Part shown: positions 1 to 7,361 of the stretch, piece after piece
Numbering within the stretch: the stretch's first letter is position 1
How the letters are laid out: every line of letters starts with the position of its first letter
Source: UBA2040 sp963977135
GTDB lineage: Bacteria; Bacteroidota; Bacteroidia; Flavobacteriales_D; Crocinitomicaceae
NCBI GenBank assembly: GCA_963977135.1
Contig: CAXBNN010000014.1
Span: forward strand, 1 to 64,000
Direction: 5' to 3'
Length of the DNA: 64,000 nucleotides
Position numbers and translations under genes: made by a program
Notes under the pieces: model-generated
Told to the model about the DNA's origin: nothing
The model's input: the letters and a program-made list of their open reading frames with translations, nothing else
The model's database searches: none

Positions 1-91
1 CTTTTTGGTACTTTAAAACAAATTGAACAGAACGATTGCAGAAACCGCACTCACCATCATAGAAAACAATTTTGTCCGGAACACTTTTCAT
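1..91 (-). CDS. DCC-family (DUF393) thiol-disulfide oxidoreductase-like protein, 5' part only
   Basis: Reading the minus strand from an ATG at 91 gives 30 codons that run off the left edge. The peptide contains VFYDGECGFCNRSVQF, which matches the YDGxCxxC signature of the DCC/DUF393 family. Members are small (about 110-140 residues) thioredoxin-like proteins with a CxxC-type redox motif and mostly unknown partners. The conserved motif sits at residues 9-18, as usual for the family, so the start is well supported. It is transcribed away from the hydroxybutyryl-CoA dehydrogenase gene. The remainder lies outside the window, so the length and C-terminus cannot be judged. Confidence 0.8.
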   Translation of the reverse strand, partial: MKSVPDKIVFYDGECGFCNRSVQFVLKYQK

Positions 92-127
92 TACCGCTAA
101 TTTACGAATTATTGTTTGTTTTTTTGA

Positions 128-263
128 GCCACGAATGCACGAATGAGCACGAATAGATAGTGGAGATTTCTGTATTGTTGCATACATTTCTTTTCTCACA
201 GCATGAAACCAACTGCATTCTTTATAAACATAAAGCATTCGTGGCAATTCGTGCATTCGTGGC
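128..263. repeat. Intergenic inverted-repeat element (REP-like)
   Basis: A perfect 17-base inverted repeat is formed by GCCACGAATGCACGAAT at 128-144 and its reverse complement at 247-263. With three mismatches the arms extend to 27 bases (128-154 and 237-263). The arms themselves are built from short CACGAAT steps, and about 82 bases separate them. No credible gene lies inside; the one open frame through it runs into the dehydrogenase in the wrong frame. The element sits between divergent genes. Short CACGAAT-rich repeats recur in Bacteroidota genomes to my knowledge, but copy number cannot be judged from one window. Confidence 0.6.
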
Positions 264-286
264 ATGTATTTATCCTCACAAAACCT

Positions 287-294
287 TATATTTG
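287..294 (+). promoter_or_regulatory. Probable -7 box (TATATTTG) of the hydroxybutyryl-CoA dehydrogenase gene
   Basis: TATATTTG matches the Bacteroidota -7 consensus TAnnTTTG exactly and lies 16 bases before the ATG at 311, predicting a leader of roughly 10-13 bases. No clear -33 TTG is seen at the expected distance, so the call rests on the -7 box and its position. Confidence 0.5.
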
Positions 295-310
295 CCAAAA
301 ATTTTAGATA

Positions 311-1201
311 ATGAAAAACGTAGCTGTAATCGGTGCTGGAACCATGGGAAATGGAATTGCTCACACTTTCGCGCAATTTGGATATAAAGTAAGTTTGATT
401 GATGTTCAACAAGCAAATTTGGACAAAGGAATGGCAACTATTGCCAAAAATTTGGACCGTCAAGTTGCGAAAGAGTTGATTACAGAAGCTGATAAAGCTA
501 CTACTTTGGCAAACATTACAACGTTCACAGAAATGGCGAAAGGTGTTTCTGGAGTTGAATTGGTAGTTGAAGCAGCAACAGAAAACGTTGATTTGAAACT
601 GAAAATCTTCAAAGACTTAAGCGATGCAACTCCTGAGAATGTAATTCTTGCAACGAATACTTCATCCATTTCCATTACTAAAATTGCAGCGGTTACAAAT
701 CGTCCAGATAAAGTAATTGGAATGCACTTCATGAATCCAGTTCCAGTTATGAAATTGGTGGAAATTATTCGTGGATATTCTACATCCGATGATATCACGA
801 ACCAAATCATGGATTTATCTAAGAAATTGGGTAAAATTCCAGTTGAAGTAAACGATTATCCTGGATTTGTTGCCAATAGAATTTTAATGCCAATGATCAA
901 TGAAGCAATCTATACCTTGTTTGAAGGAGTTGCTGGTGTTGATGAAATTGACCAAGTAATGAAGTTAGGAATGGCGCATCCTATGGGACCATTGCAATTA
1001 GCAGACTTTATTGGACTAGACGTTTGTTTGGCCATTCTTCATGTTCTTCATGATGGATTTGGAAATCCAAAATATGCACCTTGTCCTTTATTGGTAAATA
1101 TGGTAATGGCCGGTAAAAAAGGAATCAAAACAGGTGAAGGATTCTATTCTTGGGGTCACGGAACAAAAGAATTAATTGTAGCAGACAATTTTAAAAAATA
1201 A
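311..1201 (+). CDS. hbd: 3-hydroxybutyryl-CoA dehydrogenase
   Basis: This is a 296-residue member of the 3-hydroxyacyl-CoA dehydrogenase family, single-domain short type (family length about 280-300). It catalyses the NAD(P)-dependent interconversion of acetoacetyl-CoA and 3-hydroxybutyryl-CoA in the cytoplasm. The N-terminal Rossmann motif GAGTMGNGIA is at residues 8-17. The middle carries the family signatures ATNTSSISI and GMHFMNPVPVMKLVEII, the latter with the catalytic His. The C-terminal helical domain contains the NDYPGFVANRI signature and HPMGPLQLADFIGLD. It appears monocistronic: a divergent partial gene lies upstream and a terminator follows directly. It probably serves short-chain fatty or amino acid degradation; the fadB-like multifunctional alternative is excluded by size. 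Confidence 0.95.
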   Translation: MKNVAVIGAGTMGNGIAHTFAQFGYKVSLIDVQQANLDKGMATIAKNLDRQVAKELITEADKATTLANITTFTEMAKGVSGVELVVEAATENVDLKLKIFKDLSDATPENVILATNTSSISITKIAAVTNRPDKVIGMHFMNPVPVMKLVEIIRGYSTSDDITNQIMDLSKKLGKIPVEVNDYPGFVANRILMPMINEAIYTLFEGVAGVDEIDQVMKLGMAHPMGPLQLADFIGLDVCLAILHVLHDGFGNPKYAPCPLLVNMVMAGKKGIKTGEGFYSWGHGTKELIVADNFKK

Positions 1202-1222
1202 TAACGGCGAACTAGAAATAGT

Positions 1223-1257
1223 AAAGGAGCTAGGTTTTAAACTTAGCTCCTTTTTTT
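1223..1257 (+). terminator. Rho-independent terminator after the dehydrogenase gene
   Basis: AAAGGAGCTA pairs with TTAGCTCCTTT around a short GTTTTAAAC-type loop and is followed by a run of seven T. It starts 21 bases after the stop codon and points rightwards. Confidence 0.85.
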
Positions 1258-1284
1258 GTGGGTTATTATATAATGAATAGAATC

Positions 1285-2277
1285 TTATTTAGTCGGTTGT
1301 GGCATTTCGTAAAACAAATCGGAAATAAACCGACCTTTCGAAGTTGGCATATTTAAACCTAAAATAGTGGCAGTTGTGGTAGCAATATCGATTAACTCAT
1401 ACGATTTTGTTACAACCTTTCCCTTTTCGAAATCAGGACCTAAAGCGGTTAAACTAATGTGCTGGCAACATTCGCATCCACCACCATGCGACTTAAAACC
1501 ATCTTTATGACCATCACAATGCCTACCGTGGTCATTGGTAATAAACATGGCCGTTTTATTTCTATAAATTGGATCTGATTGAATTTTATTCCACAATTGC
1601 AGCGCTTGTTTATCTGTGCTTTGAATTCCCTTCAAATACTTTTCCCAATTTCCAGCGTGACCTTGAACATCTGGCTCTAATAAATTGACCAATAATAATC
1701 TCGGGTGAAAGTTGGTTATAACGCTATCTACTACTTTTACGGTATACGGATCATTTCCATAACCATAACCTTCTCCACTTGGTCCGCACCAAGTTCTCGC
1801 AAGGTTATTATCTTCCCAACCTTTCGTTCTGCTATTTGCTAATATGTCGAGCTTTCCTTTTGAAGTGATTATCCATGCATCATTGTAATTTCGTTTTTTA
1901 TCACGCATGTAATATTGAAAAATACTTGGGTACTTTGGTGCCTCTAATCCACTATTCTCGACTCTTTGGTAGCGTCCAGTTGTAATGGATGCATGACCAG
2001 CGTTGGTAAAGGTTGAACCTTTGTTGTAAAAATGATCAAAAAAAGTTGCCTGAGGCAAAAGACTATCTCTAAAATTTGGGATGTACCGCATTGTCGACTC
2101 ACCAAAAGTCTCAGTATATCGAGGGCCATCAATAACCAAGATTACTACATTTTCTGCAATAAAATTATCTGGAATGAAAACAGCTTCTTGGTTTGCTTTA
2201 TTTACACCAAAGAACAATCCACCAACAGGAATCGCTCCAGCCAAAGATAAAGCAACAATCACCAAGACTTTCATCAT
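1285..2277 (-). CDS. Secreted alkaline-phosphatase-superfamily phosphoesterase
   Basis: The 330-residue protein begins with a hydrophobic segment (residues 3-23) that is a signal peptide or N-terminal anchor. The sequence VVILVIDGPRYTETFGE (from about residue 45) is the first metal-binding Asp motif of the type I phosphodiesterase/sulfatase/phosphopentomutase superfamily. GHASITTGRYQ (about 93-103) supplies the Thr nucleophile region, and NDHGRHCDGH (about 248-257) the distal metal ligands. These proteins hydrolyse phosphate or sulfate esters with two metal ions; the substrate cannot be read from the sequence. It follows menB with a 9-base gap and is probably co-transcribed, though no functional link to menaquinone synthesis is apparent. 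ATG at 2274 is an alternative start. Confidence 0.75.
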   Translation of the reverse strand: MMKVLVIVALSLAGAIPVGGLFFGVNKANQEAVFIPDNFIAENVVILVIDGPRYTETFGESTMRYIPNFRDSLLPQATFFDHFYNKGSTFTNAGHASITTGRYQRVENSGLEAPKYPSIFQYYMRDKKRNYNDAWIITSKGKLDILANSRTKGWEDNNLARTWCGPSGEGYGYGNDPYTVKVVDSVITNFHPRLLLVNLLEPDVQGHAGNWEKYLKGIQSTDKQALQLWNKIQSDPIYRNKTAMFITNDHGRHCDGHKDGFKSHGGGCECCQHISLTALGPDFEKGKVVTKSYELIDIATTTATILGLNMPTSKGRFISDLFYEMPQPTK

Positions 2278-2286
2278 ACTTTGAAG

Positions 2287-3108
2287 TTAAGGGAATTTTG
2301 GAAATTGTTGAAAGTCTGGATCTCTTTTTTCCAAAAATGCATGCTTACCTTCTTGCGCTTCTTCTGTCAAATAATACATTAATGTAGCATCGCCGGCTAA
2401 TTCCATTAATCCATGTTGACCATCTAGTTCTGCGTTTAAAGAACGTTTAATCATTCGAATTGCCAAAGGACTTCTTTTCATGATGGTTTTACACCATTCA
2501 ACTGTAGTATTCTCTAATTCTGAAAGAGGAACAACTTTGTTGACCATTCCCATAGTTTCTGCTTCAACAGCAGTATATTGATTACATAGGAACCAAATCT
2601 CTCTAGCTTTCTTTTGTCCAACGTGACGAGCCAAATAGGATGAACCGAATCCACCATCAAAACTGCCTACTTTAGGACCAGTTTGACCAAATTTGGCATT
2701 GTCCGAAGCGATTGTTAAGTCACAAACTACGTGTAAGACATGTCCACCACCAATTGCATAGCCATTAACCATGGCAATAACTGGTTTCGGTAATGAACGA
2801 AGTGCTTTGTGCAAATCCAAGACATTTAACCGAGGAACACCATTTTCAGAAATGTATCCTCCAACTCCTTTAACATTTTGATCTCCACCAGAACAAAATG
2901 CTTTATCGCCAGCACCAGTAAGTACTAAAACGCCGACATCATTTCTTTCACGGCAGATATTTACAGCATCCAGCATTTCAAAGTTCGTTTCCGGACGAAA
3001 AGCATTGTATACTTTTGGACGATTTATTGTGATTTTTGCTATTCCTTCGTGAAATTCAAAAAGGATGTCTTCGTATTTTTTAATGGTTTCCCACTTTCTA
3101 TTGGACAT
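2287..3108 (-). CDS. menB: 1,4-dihydroxy-2-naphthoyl-CoA synthase
   Basis: This is a 273-residue enoyl-CoA hydratase/isomerase (crotonase) fold protein with MenB-specific features: the N-terminal KYEDILFE.HEGIAKITINRP block, DKAFCSGGDQNVKG and MVNGYAIGGGHVLHVVCDLTIASDNAKFGQTGPKVGSFDGG. GQTGPKVGSFDGG is the signature that separates MenB from other crotonases. It closes the second ring of the naphthoate nucleus in menaquinone synthesis, turning o-succinylbenzoyl-CoA into dihydroxynaphthoyl-CoA. Length matches the family (about 270-285). A -7 box at 3127-3134 lies 18 bases upstream of the ATG, and the phosphoesterase gene follows 9 bases after the stop. Confidence 0.96.
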   Translation of the reverse strand: MSNRKWETIKKYEDILFEFHEGIAKITINRPKVYNAFRPETNFEMLDAVNICRERNDVGVLVLTGAGDKAFCSGGDQNVKGVGGYISENGVPRLNVLDLHKALRSLPKPVIAMVNGYAIGGGHVLHVVCDLTIASDNAKFGQTGPKVGSFDGGFGSSYLARHVGQKKAREIWFLCNQYTAVEAETMGMVNKVVPLSELENTTVEWCKTIMKRSPLAIRMIKRSLNAELDGQHGLMELAGDATLMYYLTEEAQEGKHAFLEKRDPDFQQFPKFP

Positions 3109-3126
3109 AGTATTTTATTTTCGTTT

Positions 3127-3134
3127 CAAAATTA
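3127..3134 (-). promoter_or_regulatory. Probable -7 box of menB
   Basis: Read on the minus strand this is TAATTTTG, an exact TAnnTTTG match, ending 18 bases before the menB ATG at 3108. A TTTG-like -33 element (3147-3150) is present, but at a spacing of only 12 bases, so the upstream half is unconvincing. Confidence 0.45.
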
Positions 3135-3180
3135 ACCATTCAGAGACAAAACGGTTCGATAATTTTGCAGATTTTATGGA

Positions 3181-3990
3181 TTAAAAGTAATTTTTTCCTA
3201 AGATTCTTTTCACTATTTGCTTCGCTGCTAGACCAATTTCGAATTTATACAATTTGATTCCTTTATTTTGGCAGGCTTTAACCCCATTTGTCATAGCATC
3301 TGCAGACGAAAGTTGGATTCTGGCTCCACAAACTTCCTTTTCTAATAAGAATTTATTGTCCAAAAGAAATTTCTGAAGGGGATACAGGTTCGTTGAAACC
3401 CCAATTTTCTTCGTGTGAAACTGAATCAACTTTGGAGCAACAATATCTTCATTTTTAATTTGAATTTCCAAAGGATAAAATTTTCGATAGCTGACATTTT
3501 CCTTTTGTTCCAAATAATGAACGAACGTAAAACTATTTTGCAAATCGACATCAATGAAGACAAACTTGGTATTTTCCTTCGCTAGAAATCCGAAAATACT
3601 TTTTTCACCAAAGGCAGTCTCATCAGATAAACCTAATATTTCCTCCTTGTGACTTCCCCAGACGTATACTGAATGTATTGGATCAAAGGTTCTCGTAAAG
3701 TCTTTTCTTCGGCCAATTCTATTGGATAAGGCACCGGTGGTCGGTTTAGACTTTTTATAGTCAAAAACATCACCATTCCTTAAATTATCTGTGTAAGCTG
3801 GAATAATGATAGTGCCGCTTGGCATACTTTCTTGAAGTGTATCAATAAAAGTATTAACGTTGAAAGCTTCACCACTTGATTTAAAATGTTTGGCTAAATT
3901 GGTTATGTCTGAAGAAATTAAAAGAATATCATTTTGAGAAACCCCGAATGAATCGACAAGCTCTTGATATAGATTATTATTCAACTCCAT
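3181..3990 (-). CDS. AAC(3)-family N-acetyltransferase
   Basis: The 269-residue protein matches the aminoglycoside 3-N-acetyltransferase fold family. Visible landmarks are LLISSDI (residues 23-29), the TIIIPAYT block (60-67), TGALSNRIGRR and the conserved FDPIHSVYVWG, whose His-Ser pair corresponds to the PxHS motif of AAC(3). The family uses acetyl-CoA. Only some members inactivate aminoglycosides; many sit in sugar or envelope loci and acetylate amino sugars. Here the gene abuts a TonB-like gene (3991) with no intergenic space and forms the last gene of a three-gene set, so an envelope role is as likely as resistance. The sequence alone does not establish the substrate. Confidence 0.75.
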   Translation of the reverse strand: MELNNNLYQELVDSFGVSQNDILLISSDITNLAKHFKSSGEAFNVNTFIDTLQESMPSGTIIIPAYTDNLRNGDVFDYKKSKPTTGALSNRIGRRKDFTRTFDPIHSVYVWGSHKEEILGLSDETAFGEKSIFGFLAKENTKFVFIDVDLQNSFTFVHYLEQKENVSYRKFYPLEIQIKNEDIVAPKLIQFHTKKIGVSTNLYPLQKFLLDNKFLLEKEVCGARIQLSSADAMTNGVKACQNKGIKLYKFEIGLAAKQIVKRILGKNYF

Positions 3991-4758
3991 TTATTGTGAA
4001 ACGAATCTATAAATTATTGTTCCATCCTGCGATTTTGGAGCACTGCTGCTAAAGGCAAATCTTGACATTTTTGCGTATTTCTGAGCTTGTTCTATCATAC
4101 AAGGGTTTGTACCATAGCTGCTGCCAGAATTGTACGTTGCCGAAATAACATCACCATTTTGATTAACGCGGATATCAATTACTACCGTTCCGTTTGAACC
4201 AACTCCGCATGTATAACCAGGATTACGCACATTCCAATTGTTTTTTTGATGAGGATCTCGACCAGTCAAACTCCATTCTACCATTACGTTTCCTGCAAAA
4301 GCTTTATCTCCTCCAGTTTGAGCAGGCTTCGTCGTTTTCGTTGTGGATTTAGAAGCATTGTCTTGCTTAGCCTTTTCCATCTGCTGTTTGATTCGCTCAC
4401 GTTCAGCAGCACCACCCGTCTCTTCAAAAAGTTTCTTTTCGTAATCTTTCACAGATTGCGAAGCGCTTTCTGAGGGTTTGTTCTGAGAATATTTGTCCAT
4501 GCTCCGTTCTCGATCATCATTTTGATCACGAGCCATATTCTTAACATTGCTTTGAAAATCTTGTGGAACCTCAATTTGTTCTTTATCAAGCTCTATTTCA
4601 GGTTCTTTTTGAATGGAAGCCCCTTCATGAAAAGGAGTTATTGGAAAATATTCGGTATAAGAACGCATCTGCAAATAAACGAAAATCAATATGTAGGCCG
4701 CGAATGCAGCAATGATTCCAAATTTATTTTTGTCTATAAGTTCAAAAAATCGGTTCAT
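3991..4758 (-). CDS. TonB/TolA-C-like membrane-anchored protein
   Basis: I place the start at ATG 4758, one base downstream of the WG-repeat gene's stop, rather than at a longer in-frame start; this gives 255 residues. One transmembrane helix (residues about 13-30) is followed by an acidic, Glu/Lys/Gln-rich linker (about 45-150) likely to be extended or coiled in the periplasm. The C-terminal 95 residues have the pattern of a TonB/TolA C-terminal domain (GTVVIDIRVNQNGDVISATYN, then a helix and a final strand ending near YRFVSQ). It contains two Cys that could form a disulfide. No proline-rich TonB spacer or classic YP motif is present, so it may be a TolA-like or structural linker rather than a true energy transducer. 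Confidence 0.65.
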   Translation of the reverse strand: MNRFFELIDKNKFGIIAAFAAYILIFVYLQMRSYTEYFPITPFHEGASIQKEPEIELDKEQIEVPQDFQSNVKNMARDQNDDRERSMDKYSQNKPSESASQSVKDYEKKLFEETGGAAERERIKQQMEKAKQDNASKSTTKTTKPAQTGGDKAFAGNVMVEWSLTGRDPHQKNNWNVRNPGYTCGVGSNGTVVIDIRVNQNGDVISATYNSGSSYGTNPCMIEQAQKYAKMSRFAFSSSAPKSQDGTIIYRFVSQ

Positions 4759-4759
4759 A

Positions 4760-6862
4760 TTATTTCTGTCGTACCAATTTGTTTTCGGGAAGATACAAAT
4801 AATCGATGCGCTCCTCACCTAATAAAACGTAAAAAGAGTCGTTCAATTGTCTGATTTCTCTATATTCAACAGGTACAAGAATCTTGCCATCGAGGTCATA
4901 CAATCCAACTTTGTCATTAAATGAAACAAGAAATCTTTCTTTATCCATTCTACTTATTTCATCAAATTGAATTGGAATAACGGGCGAACCCTGTGTATTG
5001 ATAACACCCAGTTGATCAAATTTCGCAACAATAGCCGTTTCACCAACAAAGCTTTCCGCCCAATCGTATGCTGGTTTTATTACCACTTTATTTTTCCCAT
5101 CAATAAAACCCCATAATTTGCCTTTATTAAAAGCAATCAAAGAAGAATTTACTCCGAGTTGATTGTAAATGTTAGGGATAATAAATTTTCCAGTTTTATC
5201 TATTAATCCATACTTCCCTTTCGATTTGGCTAAAGCAGAATTCCCAATGAATTGACAGTTTTCTAGGTAATTGGGAAAGGTTTCAAATTTCGCTGGGATT
5301 TTTAAATTTCCAAGAGAATCAATAAAACCCAATTTACCTTCGAAGTTGATTAAAGCAAATCCATTGCTCAAGTTGCCAATTTCATCATATTCTGCGGGTA
5401 AAATTACTTTTTGTGCATAGTCCATTATTCCGAAGTAACCTTCTTCCTCGAAAACGACGGTGTTCTTAGAAAACGGTTTAATCGTTTCATATTTCGGAGG
5501 AAAAACGAATTCACCTTCTGTGTTAATTATAGCTTGTTTTTCTCCAATTTGAACAGCTGCTTTTCCATTTTGGAATGAAAATGCGTCATCAAATTTCAGT
5601 TTGATTCTTTCAATCCCATATTTATCGAAATAGCCATATAAATCAATTTTTTGAGCATAAATCAAACCGTCAGAAAATGTGCCGATATCTTCAAATTCAT
5701 ATGCTAAGATCATTTTTCCTGAACGATCAATCAATCCATATTTCTTGTTTTTCTCTACAACTGCTCTACCTTGCTCGAAATCTAAGCCTGCGTCGAATTG
5801 AATTGGTATAACACGCTCATTCATCTTATTGATGTATCCGTATTTGTCATTTAAACCAACTAGTGCTAACCCTTCACTAAATGTGCTCACTAAGTCATAG
5901 ATTACGGGAATTACAATATTCCCATCCAAATCCATAGCCCCAAACTTATTTTGAATTTTCACAGGAACGAGAATGGTTCTTGCCATTTTCAAATCCGACT
6001 TAATCTCATTTTTAAATGGATACTGTGGAAACTCTTTTTCAAATTGCTCTATTCTATCATCCGAGTACTCATACATATACACTTGATATAGACGTCTCCA
6101 AGCTTCATCCTTGTTTCTATTCGCTGGATTTTTAATGATAAAGTCATTCAAGTCCTCCACCCGATTTTTTTCCGTCGTAATCTTATAAATTTGATCTTCG
6201 GCTTGCACTCTATAGGGGTTCTGAGAATATTTACTGATGAATGCCTGATAACTTGCTACACTAACATTTTTCGTCTGTTCGCGATATTCAGCCAAATAAA
6301 ATCCCTCTTGCGCATCTTTTAATAATTTGCTCTTAGGATAAGTTTGGATATAATTCGTGTAAGCAACTGAGGAATTGTCTTTTTTTGTTAATTCAAAAGC
6401 AAGAGAATCTCTTATTTCAATTGCTCTTCCATATTCTCTAGAATCAGGATTTTGAATGGCAAAATTGGTCCATTCAGTAACCGAATTATTAACGTTCAGA
6501 CGATTAAAATAGAACGAGCTTATTCTTTGTTTGAGCTCAGCTATTGACTTTTTACTGAAGCCATAAACAGCATATTTCACTGCTTTTTTTTCTTTTAAAA
6601 GATCAAAGCTTGCCTCAGCTAATCTTATCAAACGATAAGCTGAATCGATTTGGTGAAAAGGATTATCCTGGCGATAATATATTATGGCTAAGCCATAAGC
6701 AGCCGGAGAAGTTGCTTTTTTTAGCTTTTTCTCAAATTTTTCCTTCGCGTCGAAATAATTGTATTCCTGTAAACTTGCAAAAGCTTTGTCAATTTTGTCT
6801 GCTTTTGCAAATTGTGGCAATAGCAGAAGAATTATCACAAAATTTCTGTACCATTTTATCAT
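4760..6862 (-). CDS. WG-repeat protein with TPR-like N-terminal half
   Basis: The 700-residue protein starts with a signal peptide (about residues 1-21). Residues 25-300 are helical and repetitive with Tyr/Ala spacing typical of TPR-like arrays. From about residue 300 there are eleven WG/KWG repeats of about 33 residues, each with a core such as KYGLIDRSGK followed by IPxxYD (for example KFGAMDLDG, KYGYINKMN, LWGFIDGKN, KVGLYDLDG). WG repeats fold as beta-rich solenoids or propellers of unknown function in surface or periplasmic proteins. It heads a minus-strand set with the TonB-like protein 1 base downstream and an AAC(3)-like enzyme after that, suggesting a periplasmic or envelope complex. 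Confidence 0.8.
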   Translation of the reverse strand: MIKWYRNFVIILLLLPQFAKADKIDKAFASLQEYNYFDAKEKFEKKLKKATSPAAYGLAIIYYRQDNPFHQIDSAYRLIRLAEASFDLLKEKKAVKYAVYGFSKKSIAELKQRISSFYFNRLNVNNSVTEWTNFAIQNPDSREYGRAIEIRDSLAFELTKKDNSSVAYTNYIQTYPKSKLLKDAQEGFYLAEYREQTKNVSVASYQAFISKYSQNPYRVQAEDQIYKITTEKNRVEDLNDFIIKNPANRNKDEAWRRLYQVYMYEYSDDRIEQFEKEFPQYPFKNEIKSDLKMARTILVPVKIQNKFGAMDLDGNIVIPVIYDLVSTFSEGLALVGLNDKYGYINKMNERVIPIQFDAGLDFEQGRAVVEKNKKYGLIDRSGKMILAYEFEDIGTFSDGLIYAQKIDLYGYFDKYGIERIKLKFDDAFSFQNGKAAVQIGEKQAIINTEGEFVFPPKYETIKPFSKNTVVFEEEGYFGIMDYAQKVILPAEYDEIGNLSNGFALINFEGKLGFIDSLGNLKIPAKFETFPNYLENCQFIGNSALAKSKGKYGLIDKTGKFIIPNIYNQLGVNSSLIAFNKGKLWGFIDGKNKVVIKPAYDWAESFVGETAIVAKFDQLGVINTQGSPVIPIQFDEISRMDKERFLVSFNDKVGLYDLDGKILVPVEYREIRQLNDSFYVLLGEERIDYLYLPENKLVRQK

Positions 6863-6920
6863 AGTGTAAATATAAGGTCATGCGGTCATTTCAATACAAT
6901 TTACCGAAAAAATAACCAAC

Positions 6921-6950
6921 AAAAAAAGCCTTCCGCGAACGAAAGGCTTT
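6921..6950 (-). terminator. Rho-independent terminator after ribosomal protein L31
   Basis: On the minus strand AAAGCCTT and AAGGCTTT flank a 10-base loop and are followed by a T run. It lies 20 bases past the L31 stop codon and separates this gene from the WG-repeat set. Confidence 0.85.
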
Positions 6951-6969
6951 ATAAACTATTTTGTACAGC

Positions 6970-7227
6970 TTATTTTTTGTTTCTTGCTCCGAAACGGTTG
7001 TTGAATTTATCAATTCTACCTGCTGTATCCACAAACTGAACGATTCCTGTAAAGAAAGGGTGTGATTTGTGTGAAATATCTAATTTTACCAAAGGATACT
7101 CATTACCGTCTTCCCACGTGATTGTTTCTGATGCAGGTGCGCAAGATGGGCATAAAAAAGCGTAGTCGTTTGACATGTCTTTGAATACCACTGGTCTATA
7201 ATCTTCTGGATGTATATCTTTTCTCAT
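6970..7227 (-). CDS. rpmE2: 50S ribosomal protein L31 type B
   Basis: The 85-residue protein begins MRKDIHPEDYRPVVFKD and contains the type B landmarks ITWEDGNEYPLVKLDISH and HPFFTGIVQFVDTAGRIDKFNNRF. It is a large-subunit protein at the central protuberance. I chose ATG 7227 because an upstream in-frame start at 7281 lies before the promoter at 7269-7276 and adds residues absent from the family. One Cys pair (CPSC) remains of a zinc motif, while the full four-Cys zinc site of the type A (RpmE) form is not present; type B forms usually lack it. Confidence 0.95.
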   Translation of the reverse strand: MRKDIHPEDYRPVVFKDMSNDYAFLCPSCAPASETITWEDGNEYPLVKLDISHKSHPFFTGIVQFVDTAGRIDKFNNRFGARNKK

Positions 7228-7268
7228 TGTTATGCTATTAATTCTTTCTATGTCCTCTAAGAGGAGTG

Positions 7269-7302
7269 CAAATTTAGGCAAAGATTTTTAAATTTCATCA
7301 AA
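7269..7302 (-). promoter_or_regulatory. -33/-7 promoter of the L31 gene
   Basis: On the minus strand TTTG (7299-7302) is followed after 22 bases by TAAATTTG (7269-7276), matching the Bacteroidota consensus. Transcription would start near 7263, leaving a leader of about 36 bases and confirming the ATG at 7227. Confidence 0.6.
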
Positions 7303-7338
7303 TTTCAAGAAATAAAATAAACTTTATACAAATTACGT

Positions 7339-7346
7339 TATTTTTG
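7339..7346 (+). promoter_or_regulatory. Probable -7 box of the beta-helix lipoprotein gene
   Basis: TATTTTTG matches TAnnTTTG and ends 15 bases before the ATG at 7362. A longer in-frame TTG start at 7344 falls inside this box, which argues for 7362. Confidence 0.45.
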
Positions 7347-7361
7347 AAATCAAACAGCACA

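Noticed and set aside
160..387. A 75-residue open frame overlapping the first dehydrogenase gene
   Set aside because: It runs through the inverted repeat and into the dehydrogenase gene in a different frame, and its peptide has no protein-like pattern.
3181..3990. Acquired aminoglycoside-resistance gene
   Set aside because: The AAC(3) fold is present, but there is no mobile element, base composition is like the neighbours, and it is embedded in a native-looking cluster.
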